From DASXMT01 sp963755985 (GTDB lineage Bacteria; Actinomycetota; Acidimicrobiia; Acidimicrobiales; RAAP-2), in assembly GCA_963755985.1 (NCBI GenBank), contig CAVWLO010000003.1:744001-808000 (forward strand): DNA of 64,000 bases, read 5' to 3'. Under the pieces are notes generated by a model. It did not search any database. It was given only the letters and a program-made list of their open reading frames with translations, and was not told the DNA's origin. The position numbers and the translations under genes are program-made. Below are positions 32,007 to 41,222 of this stretch, piece after piece; positions within the stretch are counted from its first letter, which is position 1; each line of letters starts with the position of its first letter.

Positions 32007-32609
32007 TCAGGCTTCGACGTACCGTTCGGAGGGGAGCAGGAGCCCGACAGCCACGACCAGTTCGTTGTGGACACGGCTCATGTCACTCCAACCGTTGACC
32101 CAACCCCCGAGCACCGAGTACCACACGTGCCCGAGGATCCTGGCCCGGTCGCCAAGGTCATCGGGATGAGGCTCGCCGATGGCCCGGGTGATGATCCCCT
32201 CCATGAGCACGGTGATCTGTTGCTGGCACTCGACGGCTGCTGGATCCGGCGAGGAGAGCGAGGTGAAGACCGCACTGACCAACTTGGGTTGTCGCCCCAT
32301 TGCCCGCAGCGCCCGGTCCAGGACGTCGACCACGCGGATCGCCGCTGAGTCGCCCTGGGCCGGACGCTGCGAGAGCCGGGCATCGAGCTGCTCGACCCAA
32401 CTGACCAGGGCTGCAGCCAGCAAGTGGTCCTTGCTGGTGAAGTACCGGTAGACGGTGCCCATGGCCACGTCGGCACGGGCGGCGACGTCGCGCATCTGGA
32501 CCGCTTCGTAGCCGCCTTCGAGCCCGAGGGCCATGGCCGCGTCGACGACCCGCTGGCGACGCGCCTGCTGGGCGCGGGTCAAAGAGCGTGGCACCGGGCG
32601 GCTGACCAT
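32007..32609 (-). CDS. TetR family regulator, KstR-like
   Basis: This is a 200-residue one-component regulator. Its N-terminal DNA-binding domain (about 12-62) contains GGYEAVQMRDVAARADVAMG followed by TVYRYFTSKDHLLAAAL. That stretch is strikingly close to KstR, the mycobacterial repressor of cholesterol-catabolic genes. The ligand domain is helical with no recognised motif. It could control the nearby ABC exporter, or acyl-CoA/steroid genes elsewhere in the window. I found no convincing KstR palindrome in intergenic DNA here, so the regulon is unassigned. Confidence 0.85.
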   Translation of the reverse strand: MVSRPVPRSLTRAQQARRQRVVDAAMALGLEGGYEAVQMRDVAARADVAMGTVYRYFTSKDHLLAAALVSWVEQLDARLSQRPAQGDSAAIRVVDVLDRALRAMGRQPKLVSAVFTSLSSPDPAAVECQQQITVLMEGIITRAIGEPHPDDLGDRARILGHVWYSVLGGWVNGWSDMSRVHNELVVAVGLLLPSERYVEA

Positions 32610-32736
32610 GGTGCATCACCCTACTCGTCACGGAATTCTGCTCAGATGATCCCGACCTCGGGCCCGGAGGGCGCCGACCCTGGTGGACTGTAGTTTCCGT
32701 CGCTCGGAACGCCGCGGGCCCAAGCCGTCCGGGACC

Positions 32737-33610
32737 TCAGACGTAGGCGTGCACCACGGCCCGATAGTTCTGAGTCGGGGCCGATGTCGGCGGCGCCGGA
32801 GTGGGCGGCGGTGCCGGCGCCAGACGGCGTCCCACGCGCTCGAGGAACGTCAATGGTGCGGGGCCTGCCGCCGGTTCCGGCGCGGGCGGCGCGGGAGGGC
32901 CGACGAACACCTCGACCCGGGAGAACCCGGCCGCTCGGGCCAGGGCTTTGATCGCTCCGATGGTGGGTACGTACCAGTTCCCGAAGTCGACGCCGACGCT
33001 GCTGTCGGCATGGAACTGCATGGCGCTCTCGTTGTCGAAGCCGTGCAGGTGCACCGCCTCGGTCTCGATGATGGCCACTTCCCCGGTGACCGCCCGGAGC
33101 CGCTCCATGGCCGTCAGCGGCTCCTTGATGTGGTAGAGCACCCCGAGGTACAGCACGATGTCGAAGGTGCCCAACTGGTCGAGGTCAGCCTTCATGAAGT
33201 CGTCCAGCACCGGCTCGACCTTGCTGCCGATGGCCTTGTGGGCGAACTCGAACCCACGACGACCGGGGAGGTCGTCATGCCAGAAGTCGGTCTCGTCCCT
33301 ACTGTGGTCGGGCAGCACGCCCTTGGCGATGCACTCGTTCCAGTAGGCGCCGCGCGGCCACGAAGTCGACGCCCCAGGCGTAGTGGTCGAGGGCGACCAC
33401 CCGAGTGGCCCCGGCCCGCTCGGCGTGAAATGAGTAGTAGCCGTCCCACGCGCCGATGTCGAGGACCGAGCGGCCCTTGAACTCGGGGAGCTGATCAGCT
33501 CTCAGGGCGAGCTCGGTCAGGCCCTTGGTCACGACGCCGTTTCCGAGGTCGATCGAATGAAACCACTGGATGTCGTCCGCCTCGGACTGCAGGTCGTCTT
33601 GCGTCGTCAT
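32737..33610 (-). pseudogene. SAM-dependent methyltransferase with one frameshift
   Basis: The N-terminal part (from ATG 33610) reads MTTQDDLQSEADDIQWFHSI, then SVLDIGAWDGYYSFHAERAG (motif I) and VVALDHYAWG. Near 33350 the frame shifts, and the remainder (CIAKGVLPDHS, FDIVLYLGVLYHIKEPLTAM, VAIIETEAVHLHG, SVGVDFGNWYVPTIGAIKAL) continues to the stop at 32737. The order matches DUF1698/CmoB-like methyltransferases. A single shift in otherwise well-preserved sequence may be recent decay or a sequence error. The C-terminus has a Pro/Ala-rich linker. Confidence 0.8.
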
Positions 33611-33931
33611 CTGCGGGACTCTAGCGATCCCCGAGGGCGTCCGTGGGACGTCACAGCGAGGCACGAGGGTCGGCCCGGGCCGCATTGGGGTGGGATGGCT
33701 GCGGGCCCAGGCCGGGTCGGGGTGGCCGCCCGGCCGGGTCGGGGCCACGCCGGCCCAGGTCGGATGGCATTGGACCCCACCGGATCCTGGTGCCGGCCGG
33801 TTGGCAGCGGCGAGCCGCGCTGGGCCCACTTGTCGCTGGTCACGGTCGGCCCCGGGCCCACTTCGGTTCCTCCGGTTCCTCACGGTCGGCCCCGGGCCCA
33901 CTTGTCGCCGGCCCCGACGGTTGGCCGACCG
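33611..33931. repeat. Intergenic region with dispersed and direct repeats
   Basis: No gene is seen. A 23-bp direct repeat starting CACGGTCGGCCCCGGGC occurs at 33841-33863 and 33881-33903. Related GGGCCCACTTGTCG and GGTCGGGGTGGCC segments recur through 33660-33840. The region separates the methyltransferase from the aldehyde dehydrogenase stop. Confidence 0.7.
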
Positions 33932-35401
33932 TCAGCCGGCCCAGACGATCGACTGCAGCTCCGAATAGGCCTCGAGGCCGTAGTCCCCACCGTCCCGGCC
34001 CAGCCCGCTCATCTTGAAACCACCAAACGGTGCTTCCATGTTGCGCTGGGCGGTATTGATCCCGACATGTCCGGCCCGCAACCGTTTGGCCACGGCCAGT
34101 GCCCGGGCGGTGTCGGCGGAGAAGACGTAGTCGTAGAGGCCGAACTCGCTGTCATTGGCGACGGCCACGCCTTCCTCGTCGTCGTCGAAGGGTATGGCCA
34201 CAACGACTGGGCCGAAGATCTCCTCGCGGGCGACGGTGATGTCGTTGCCCCCGGTGATCAGGGTTGGCTCGACGTAGTAGCCGGTGGGCAGGTGCTCGGG
34301 TCGGCGACCTCCCACCACTACCTCGCCCTGTTGACGGCCGGTCTCGATGTAGTCGAGGACCCGTTGCTGTTGGGCGTTCGAGATCACCGGCCCCACCACC
34401 GTGTCCGGCTCGAGGGGGTCGCCCACCTTCAGAGCTTCGGCGAACTGCGACAACTTCTCGACGACCTGGTCGAAGATGCTCCGGTGAATGACGGCCCGGG
34501 TAGGGGCGGTGCAAATCTGGCCGGAGTGAAACGCCCAGGTGGACCCGATGGCCGTGATGGCCGCGTTGATGTCGGCGTCCTCGAACACCACCGCTGCGCC
34601 CTTGCCGCCCAGCTCGAGCAACAGCCGCTTCATCGTCCCCCCGCCGGCCTGGGCGATCCGCTGGCCCACCGCCGTCGAACCGGTGAACGAGACCATGTCC
34701 ACGTCGGGGGACTCGGCCAGCACTGAGGCCGGCCCCGGCCCTTTGGAGTTCACCAGGTTGACCACCCCGGGGGGAAAGCCCACCTGGTCGAGGATGCGGA
34801 TCAGCTCCACGATGGCCAGCGGGTCCTGCGGCGCCGGTTTGACCACCACCGTGTTCCCCATGGCCAGCGCCGGGGCGATCTTGCCGGCCAGGTTGGTGAG
34901 CGGGAAGTTATAGGAGGCGATGGCCGCCACTACGCCGACCGGTTGACGATAGGCCAGAGCGCTGACCAGTCCTCCGGGGGCCAGCGGCGTCGCTCCGGTC
35001 ACGAAGGGCGGCAGCGACTTCTCCTGAACGTGGCGGATGTCGCGTGTGTAGCGCTCGAAGCGGTCGCAGCTGACCGGCACCTGCATGCGTGAACCGACCG
35101 ATGCGGTGGCACCGGTCTCGGCGATGACCAACGCCACCAATTCGTCGTTCTTGGCCCGGATGGCCGGCGCCACCTGCTTCAGCAGAGCCAGGCGCTCCTC
35201 GGCCGGGGTGGCCGACCAGGAGGGAAGGGCTTCGGCCGCGGCGGCGGCTGCTGCCGCGGCGTCCTCGATCGAGGCGTTGGGCGCCTGGCCGACTACCAGC
35301 TCGGTAGCAGGGTTGATGATGTCGTACGTCCCGTCCCCGGCATCCACCCACTTCCCACCGATCAAGAGCTGATGCTCGTCCTTGGTGATCTGGTCGCTCA
35401 T
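33932..35401 (-). CDS. Aldehyde dehydrogenase family protein
   Basis: This 489-residue NAD(P)-dependent aldehyde dehydrogenase has a complete active site: N165 in SYNFPLTN, NAD-binding VVVKPAPQDP (K188), GSTAVGQRIA, general base E263 in LLELGGKG and nucleophile C297 in FHSGQICTAPTR. EEIFGPVV and the C-terminal APFGGFKMSGLGRDGG are present. The length is normal. It most resembles benzaldehyde/salicylaldehyde-type dehydrogenases, but substrate assignment is uncertain. ATG 35401 is the natural start. Confidence 0.94.
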   Translation of the reverse strand: MSDQITKDEHQLLIGGKWVDAGDGTYDIINPATELVVGQAPNASIEDAAAAAAAAAEALPSWSATPAEERLALLKQVAPAIRAKNDELVALVIAETGATASVGSRMQVPVSCDRFERYTRDIRHVQEKSLPPFVTGATPLAPGGLVSALAYRQPVGVVAAIASYNFPLTNLAGKIAPALAMGNTVVVKPAPQDPLAIVELIRILDQVGFPPGVVNLVNSKGPGPASVLAESPDVDMVSFTGSTAVGQRIAQAGGGTMKRLLLELGGKGAAVVFEDADINAAITAIGSTWAFHSGQICTAPTRAVIHRSIFDQVVEKLSQFAEALKVGDPLEPDTVVGPVISNAQQQRVLDYIETGRQQGEVVVGGRRPEHLPTGYYVEPTLITGGNDITVAREEIFGPVVVAIPFDDDEEGVAVANDSEFGLYDYVFSADTARALAVAKRLRAGHVGINTAQRNMEAPFGGFKMSGLGRDGGDYGLEAYSELQSIVWAG

Positions 35402-35763
35402 GGACGCTCCCCTTCTTCAGGCCGCAATGGCCGCTTCTCAGCCATCTTGGGCCGCTGCTCGGGCCGACGTCGCCCGCACTTCACTTCCTCAGTCTCGAGG
35501 CCGATGCCGACCCGTACATCATTCTCCCAGCCGGGCCATGGACGGATCGACGGCGATCGTGTCCCGGCCCAATCGCAACAGCGTGCCTGGAAACTGCTGG
35601 TTGGCTTGCCGTCGGGCGATGGTCTCCACTCCGTCGACCGCCGCCGACGCGGTTCACCGCGCCGACCCGGCCCTCACCTGACTACGACCCAGTTTATGAC
35701 GACGGTCGGCCGACCAGCCAAAGTCGTCGAGAGCGATGCTATTTTCGATGGATCGTCGACTGG
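35402..35763. other. Intergenic region, no feature seen
   Basis: About 360 bases lie between the divergently transcribed aldehyde dehydrogenase and mscS. No conserved ORF, clear hairpin or repeat was recognised. It should contain the promoters of both genes. Confidence 0.5.
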
Positions 35764-36606
35764 TTGCGGGACTCATTGTTGCCGGTGGCAGTGATCCTGC
35801 TTGGTGCGGGCCTACTGGTCCGGCTCGCGCACTGGGTGGGATCACGGCACCGAGCCGGTATCGATGGGTATATCCGCGAGCTGATCGAAGCAGGAGGCTC
35901 GGCTTCGGAGAGCAACCGGCGCTCCCGGGTGGTCAGCGAGGCCGTCGAGTGGGCCGTAGTTGCGTTGACCTGGTTCGTTGCTGGGATCGTGAGCATCGAG
36001 AAACTCGGGGTTCCCCTGACCACCCTGGTTGCTCCGGCCACCGTGGCCGGCGTGGCCATCGGGTTCGGCGCACAACAGCTGGTGGGGGACCTCCTCTCCG
36101 GGTTCTTCCTGTTCGCCGAGCGCCAGTTTGCGTTTGGGGACGTGATCCGGCTCTCGGTGCCAGGCCAGACGGTCGGCGTGACCGGTACCGTCGAGGAGCT
36201 CACGCTGCGGGTCACGAAAGTGCGCACGGCGCAGGGTGAGCTGATCGTCGTTCCTAACAGTGCGTTGCGACAGGTCACCAACCTCTCCAAGGACTGGTCA
36301 CGCGCGGTTGTGGACGTACCCGTCCCAGTGACCGAAGACCTGGAACAAGTGACCGCACTCATCCGCAACCTCTTGTCCGACATGGCCGCCGAGGACCAAT
36401 GGAAGCGCCTGCTCCTCGGAGATCCTGTGGTGGCCGGCGTCGAGACCATCGAGGTGGGCTACGTGCTGTTGCGGCTGATCGCCCGGACGTTGCCGGGCCG
36501 ACAGTTCGAGGTCGAGCGCGAGCTCCGGCTCCGGACCGCAATCGCGCTACGAGAAGCGGGAATCAGCTCGCCCCCGATCGCCGGTGAGACGACGATGGCG
36601 CCGTGA
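35764..36606 (+). CDS. MscS family mechanosensitive channel
   Basis: 280 residues. Three helices (LLPVAVILLGAGLLVRLAHW, WAVVALTWFVAGIVSI and the pore-lining LVAPATVAGVAIGFGAQQLVG) are followed by DLLSGFFLFAERQFAFGD and the beta domain (GVTGTVEELTLRVTKVRTAQ, GELIVVPNSALRQVTNLS). This is the MscS core that opens under membrane tension. Start TTG 35764 is the only plausible initiator before the first helix. The stop overlaps the next gene's GTG (GTGA), indicating coupling with the small membrane protein downstream. Confidence 0.92.
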   Translation: MRDSLLPVAVILLGAGLLVRLAHWVGSRHRAGIDGYIRELIEAGGSASESNRRSRVVSEAVEWAVVALTWFVAGIVSIEKLGVPLTTLVAPATVAGVAIGFGAQQLVGDLLSGFFLFAERQFAFGDVIRLSVPGQTVGVTGTVEELTLRVTKVRTAQGELIVVPNSALRQVTNLSKDWSRAVVDVPVPVTEDLEQVTALIRNLLSDMAAEDQWKRLLLGDPVVAGVETIEVGYVLLRLIARTLPGRQFEVERELRLRTAIALREAGISSPPIAGETTMAP

Positions 36607-37097
36607 CCGACGGCAACGATCCGAACCCGCTCGGGCCGAAGAGTCGGCTCCGACCGGTTGGGTCCTGGCGACCGGCTCGACCGGAACGACCAAACCGACG
36701 GGGTCTACGCGGTTTCATGAGCCGGCCGGTCAGCCGACGGCTGCGGGTTCGTCGCTCGACCGCGCTGATGGTCGTGGCCTTTCTCGGCTTCGGCGCCCTC
36801 TACATCCAGTACCCCCCGCTGCCGGCACCGAACACGAGGCCGGTCTCCCACCAGGTGACCACAACGACGACCACGACCACGACCACGACAGTGGCCCCAC
36901 CGAAGTCGAGCACCACGACCAGCACGTCGACGACCAGCGCGTCGACCACGTCGGCGCCCCCGTCATCGGCGAGCTCGAGCAGCACGACCGGTTCCACGGA
37001 CACCACGACCACTGCTCCCAAGGTGGGCGCCTCGCCCCCGGCAACGACCTCGACCATCGCTCCGGTGGGTCCGGCCAGCACTTCGACGACCTCGTAG
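36603..37097 (+). CDS. Single-pass membrane protein with Thr/Ser-rich tail
   Basis: 164 residues. A basic cytoplasmic N-terminus (about 1-52) is followed by one helix STALMVVAFLGFGALYIQY and an extracellular tail made almost wholly of Thr, Ser, Ala and Pro, including a run of eleven Thr. Such tails are probably O-mannosylated and are common in Acidimicrobiia-like genomes. The family is not recognised. It is translationally coupled to mscS, so it may be a channel partner or simply share the operon. Confidence 0.75.
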   Translation: MTDGNDPNPLGPKSRLRPVGSWRPARPERPNRRGLRGFMSRPVSRRLRVRRSTALMVVAFLGFGALYIQYPPLPAPNTRPVSHQVTTTTTTTTTTTVAPPKSSTTTSTSTTSASTTSAPPSSASSSSTTGSTDTTTTAPKVGASPPATTSTIAPVGPASTSTTS

Positions 37098-37137
37098 AGG
37101 CTGCACTGGACGACGGGCCGCTACGGCTAATGTGCGT

Positions 37138-38446
37138 TTACGGCTGCGTGGCCCGTTCCCGCTGTGAGGCGCGCTCGGCGATGACCGAGGCCAAGACTTT
37201 GTTGCGATGTTCGGCGGCATCGCCCCAGGCCGGTACCAGCGCCCATGCCCGCTTGAGGAACAGGTGCAGGTCGCACTCCCAGGTGTAGCCGATGGCCCCA
37301 TGGACCTGGAGCGAGACCCTTGCGGCCTCAGTAGCGGCTTCTGCGGCGTACGCCTTGGCCATCGAGGCGCGGCGGCTGGCGTCAGGTTCGCGGTGGGCCG
37401 ACGACCAGGCCGCGGCGTACGTCACCGGTCGCGCGAACTCGAGCTTCACCTGCGCCCCGGCCAGCAGGTGCTTCACTGCTTGAAAACTGCCGATGGGTCG
37501 CCCGAACTGCTTGCGTTCCTTGGCATAGTCGGCCGTGATGGTGATCATCCGGTCGGCCAACCCGACGAGCTCGGCGGCCGTCCCCAGGGCAGCCTGGTCG
37601 GCCAGCAGGGCGAGCGACCCTTCGGCGGCCGGTCCGGTGTCAACCAGCGTGGCGCGGGTCGGTGCCCAGTCGACCGTGCCCAGGTGGCGGGTGGGGTCGA
37701 GGGACTCGACCGAGGTGACCGAGACCTCCTCCGCGGGAACGGCATGGATTTCCGCGCTGCCGTCGGCCGCCGTGTGTTCCAGGATGTAGAGGTCGGCGCC
37801 GACAGCGCCTGGAATTGCCTGCATGCCGGATACACCGATGGCCGCCACGGCGTCGCCCGCGGCGATAAGCGGGAGCCAGTGATCGGCGAGCGGTCCGGAC
37901 CCGGGGCTGGCCTCGGGGGCCCCCGGACCGGACGCCGACCCGGAGTCTGTACCCGACCCGGAGTCTGTACCCGACCCGGAGTCTGTAGACGAACCGTTGC
38001 CCGAGCCGGAACCGTTGCCCGAGCCGGAAACGTTACCCGACCCGGAACCGGACCCCCACCTGGCCGCAGTTCGGGCCAGGAGCGGCGCGGCTAGGGCGGT
38101 GGTCTCGAGGAACGGTTCGGGCAATGCGGCCCGCCCCGCTTCTTCGAGCAACAGGACCAGATCGAGCTCGGACAGCCCCAGGCCTCCTTGACTCTCCGGA
38201 ACGGTGAGACCGGCGACGCCCATGTCGGCAAGGGCGGTCCAACGCGCCGTGCGCACGGCCCCGCCCCCTGGCGAGGCTCCAACACCGAGGCCCAACTCGG
38301 CTCGGCTGCCCAACCCGGATTCCCCATCCGCGTCTGACTGCCGCGTCGAATAGGGCACGAACGTCAGCGGGCGTGCAGTCCCGGTCGAGCAATTGGCGTA
38401 CCGCGTTCCGGAACTCGATCTGCTGTTCAGTGAATGCGAATCGCAT
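37138..38446 (-). pseudogene. Acyl-CoA dehydrogenase (FadE-like, chain 2) with N-terminal frameshift and insertion
   Basis: ATG 38446 opens MRFAFTEQQIEFRNAVRQLL and DCTPADVRALFDA. The frame then shifts near 38355, and homology resumes in the frame to 37138: ALADMGVAGLTVPESQGGLG, LADRMITITADYAKERKQFG, RPIGSFQAVKHLLAGAQVKL, and VHGAIGYTWECDLHLFLKRA. That last motif is typical of the second chain of heteromeric actinobacterial acyl-CoA dehydrogenases. About 40 residues of GSGSGN/TDSGSG are inserted after LLARTAARW (DNA 37936-38051). It lies two bases after the partner dehydrogenase. Without a sequence error the protein is disrupted. Confidence 0.8.
37936..38051. repeat. 18-bp in-frame arrays in the acyl-CoA dehydrogenase gene
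   Basis: Three copies of a GACCCGGAGTCTGTACCC-type unit are followed by about three of a GAGCCGGAACCGTTGCCC-type unit. They encode a Gly/Ser/Asp/Asn-rich loop not found in the family. Confidence 0.85.
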
Positions 38447-38448
38447 GA

Positions 38449-39615
38449 TCAGCCTCGCGGCAATCCCAGCATCCGCTCGCCCACCACGTTCCGCTGGATC
38501 TCATTGGTCCCGGCATAGATGGTCCCCGAGATCGCGAACAGGAAGCCATCGAGCCACGGGTTGGAGGTGGAGGTGCCGTGGAGTTCGGCCTCCGGCCCGA
38601 GCAGGGACAGTGCGGCGCGATGGATGGCCAGGTCGGTCTCCGACCAATGGATCTTGTTGACGCTGGCTTCGGCCCCGACCGAGCCACCCTCGAGCACCCG
38701 GGTGGCTGTCCAGAACGTGTTCAGCCGGTAGGCCTCGGCGTCCATCCAGGCCCGGCCCACGTCGTCGGCCACGCGGCCCGCGGCGACGGGATCGGCTCGC
38801 GACCGCTCGGTGTACAGGTCGACCAGGCGACCGGCCGCCTCGGTGTATCGGGCCGGGCTACGAAGGCTCAGTCCTCGCTCCGAGCCGGCCGTGGCCATGG
38901 CCACGCCCCAGCCCTGGTCTACGCCCCCGAGCACTTGCTCATCGGGCACGAACACGTCCTCGAAGAAGATCTCGGCAAACCCCGTTTCGCCGTCGATCTG
39001 GGGAATGGGGCGGACGGTCACCCCGGGCGAGCACAACTCCACGAGGAAGTAGGTGAGACCCCGGTGGCGCTCGGCCTCGGGATCGGTGCGAAAGAGGCCA
39101 AAACACCATTCTGCGAAGGCACCCCGCGAGGCCCAGGTCTTCTGCCCGCTCAGCAACCAGCCACCGCGCTCCGGCGAGCGTCGCGCCCGACTGCGGATCC
39201 CGGCCAGGTCGCTGCCGGCGTCGGGCTCCGACCATCCCTGACACCAGATCTCCTCGGCCGAGGCCATCGAGGGGAGGAACCTGGCCTTTTGCTCATCCGT
39301 CCCGAACTCGAACATGGTCGGAGCAAGGAGGAACACGCCGTTCTGGCTGACCCGGATGGGGGCCTGGGCCCGCCAGTACTCCTCCTCGAAGATCAGCCAC
39401 TCAAGGAGTCCAACACCTCGCCCACCGTACTCCTCGGGCCAGCTGACCACCGACCACCGATCGTCGAACATCCGCTTCTCCCAGGCGCGATGCGCCTCGA
39501 ACCCGGCCGCGGTGTCGAGGGAGGGAAGGGCGCCCGGCGCGGGCACGTTGGCACTCAACCAGGACCGGGCCTCCTGCCGAAATTCCTCCTGGGCGGCGGT
39601 GAAGTGCAGATTCAT
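38449..39615 (-). CDS. Acyl-CoA dehydrogenase (FadE-like, chain 1)
   Basis: This is a 388-residue FAD-dependent dehydrogenase. Landmarks are SWPEEYGGRGVGLLEWLIFE, the FAD/substrate segment WCQGWSEPDAGSDLAGIRSR, LLSGQKTWASRGAFAEWCFG, GFAEIFFEDVFVPDEQVLGG, and the C-terminal SGTIYAGTNEIQRNVVGERM. The Glu of the classical YEGT catalytic motif is Ala here. The adjacent second dehydrogenase two bases downstream suggests an alpha2beta2 enzyme as used on steroid-CoA side chains. The start could be ATG 39615 or 39627; neither has a strong ribosome-binding site. Confidence 0.9.
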   Translation of the reverse strand: MNLHFTAAQEEFRQEARSWLSANVPAPGALPSLDTAAGFEAHRAWEKRMFDDRWSVVSWPEEYGGRGVGLLEWLIFEEEYWRAQAPIRVSQNGVFLLAPTMFEFGTDEQKARFLPSMASAEEIWCQGWSEPDAGSDLAGIRSRARRSPERGGWLLSGQKTWASRGAFAEWCFGLFRTDPEAERHRGLTYFLVELCSPGVTVRPIPQIDGETGFAEIFFEDVFVPDEQVLGGVDQGWGVAMATAGSERGLSLRSPARYTEAAGRLVDLYTERSRADPVAAGRVADDVGRAWMDAEAYRLNTFWTATRVLEGGSVGAEASVNKIHWSETDLAIHRAALSLLGPEAELHGTSTSNPWLDGFLFAISGTIYAGTNEIQRNVVGERMLGLPRG

Positions 39616-39650
39616 CGGGGTTTCCATAGGGCGACGGGCAATGTGACACA

Positions 39651-39781
39651 CCCCGAGACTTTCGGCAACCAAGCCCCGAAGGTCCGGCGACCAAGCCCCG
39701 AAGGTCCGGCGACCAAGCCCGGAAGGTCCGGCGACCAAGCCCGGAAGGTCCGGCAACCAAGCCCCGAGTTTCGGCAACCAG
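39651..39781. repeat. 22-bp tandem repeat array between divergent genes
   Basis: Six units of 20-23 bp (CCCCGAAGGTCCGGCGACCAAG type) fill the region between the acyl-CoA dehydrogenase (minus) and thiolase (plus). It occupies their shared promoter region, ending 75 bases before the thiolase ATG. Confidence 0.9.
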
Positions 39782-39856
39782 GCCCTTCCTCCTGCTTCCA
39801 AGAGGGAGGTCCGATCCCCGGGCGGCCTCGGACGTCCGTTCCCGTAGGATGTCGGC

Positions 39857-41041
39857 ATGGTAAATGCCGTGATTGTCGACGCTGTCCGCACCCCAGTGGG
39901 AAAGAGGAACGGCCGATTGTCGGGCTGGCACGCAGTTGAACTGGCTGCTCAGCCCTTGAAGGCCTTGATAGAGCGCAACGATCTCGACCCATCGTTGATC
40001 GAGGACGTGGTCATGGGCTGCACCATGACCGTCGGCGAGCAGGCCATGAACATAGGCCGCAATGCCGTACTGGCCGCTGGGTTCCCGGACACCGTGCCGG
40101 GCACGACCGTCGACCGGCAGTGCGGCTCTGCCCAACAGGCGGTTCATTTTGCTGCCCAGGCCGTGATGTCCGGGGCTATGGACATCGCCATTGGCGCCGG
40201 AGTGGAGTCGATGAGTCGTGTACCGATCGGCTCGACGACTGAGTCCGGGCCCGGCGAGGCCTATGGTCCCACGGTTCACGAGCGGTTCGATTTCATCCAC
40301 CAGGGTCTTTCTGCCGAGGAGATAGCTACGCGATGGGACATCAGCCGGGACGCCATGGACAGGCTGGCGCTTGAATCGCACGAGCGCGCCATCCGCGCCA
40401 TTGACGAGGGGCGGTTCGAGAACGAGATCGTGCCCCTGGGCACGCTGCCGGGTCGACGAGAACGGCGCAGTCGGTGACCATGGCAACGAGGGCAAGCTCA
40501 CCTATGACGAAGGTGTGCGTCGTGGGTCGACGTTGGAGAAGTTGAGCTCGCTGCCTCCGGCCTTCATCGAAGACGGACGGGTGACGGCGGCGTCCTCATC
40601 GCAGATCTCCGACGGGGCTGCTGCAGTATTGGTGATGAGCGAGGAGCGGGCCGGCCAGTTGGGCCTTCGTCCTCGTGCCCGTTTCCATACGTTCGCCGTT
40701 GCGGCCAACGATCCCGTCATCATGCTCACCGCTCCCATACCGGCAACCACGCTGGTGTTGGAGAAGTCGAAGCTCAGCCTGGACGACATCGACCTGGTCG
40801 AGATCAACGAAGCGTTCGCCTCCGTCGTCCTGGCCTGGGAGAAGGAGCATCACCCGGACATGTCCAAGGTCAACGTCAATGGTGGTGCCATTGCCATTGG
40901 TCATCCCACCGGGTGCTCAGGGGCACGCCTAATGGCGACCCTCATCAACGAGATGGAGCGCACTGGCGCGCGCTACGGGTTGCAGACGATGTGCGAAGGC
41001 GGCGGTCAGGCGAACGCCACGATCATCGAGCGCCTCGGCTA
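39857..41041 (+). pseudogene. Acetyl-CoA acyltransferase (thiolase) with one frameshift
   Basis: ATG 39857 begins VNAVIVDAVRTPVGKRNGRL. The acylated Cys is C89 in TTVDRQCGSAQQAVHFAAQA, and GAGVESMSRVPIGS follows, all as in FadA5/FadA6-type steroid thiolases. Near 40455 (after IVPLGTLPG) the frame changes. The rest (KLTYDEGVRRGSTLEKLSSL, SSSQISDGAAAVLVMSEERA, VNGGAIAIGHPTGCSGARLM with catalytic His, and TMCEGGGQANATIIERLG with catalytic Cys) runs to 41041. All catalytic residues survive, so this may be a single-base assembly error rather than decay. It is divergent from the acyl-CoA dehydrogenase pair. Confidence 0.85.
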
Positions 41042-41222
41042 GGAACCAACCCGGTTGGGTCGCCCGGTGGGACGCCTGTTCAGACGTAGCCACCGGCTCG
41101 GGATCCGCCAAGGTCTGTGAGCTCATCGACCGGATACCTTCGCACCATCGGCACGGTTACATTCGCGCCGCCGTCTCGGTAACCTTCGCGCCACCGGCTC
41201 AGTTAGAGGTCGTCCGTCTCCG

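Noticed and set aside
38711..38724. CAGAACGTGTTCAG resembling a KstR operator
   Set aside because: It lies inside the acyl-CoA dehydrogenase coding sequence, where it encodes conserved residues; no matching site was seen in an intergenic region.
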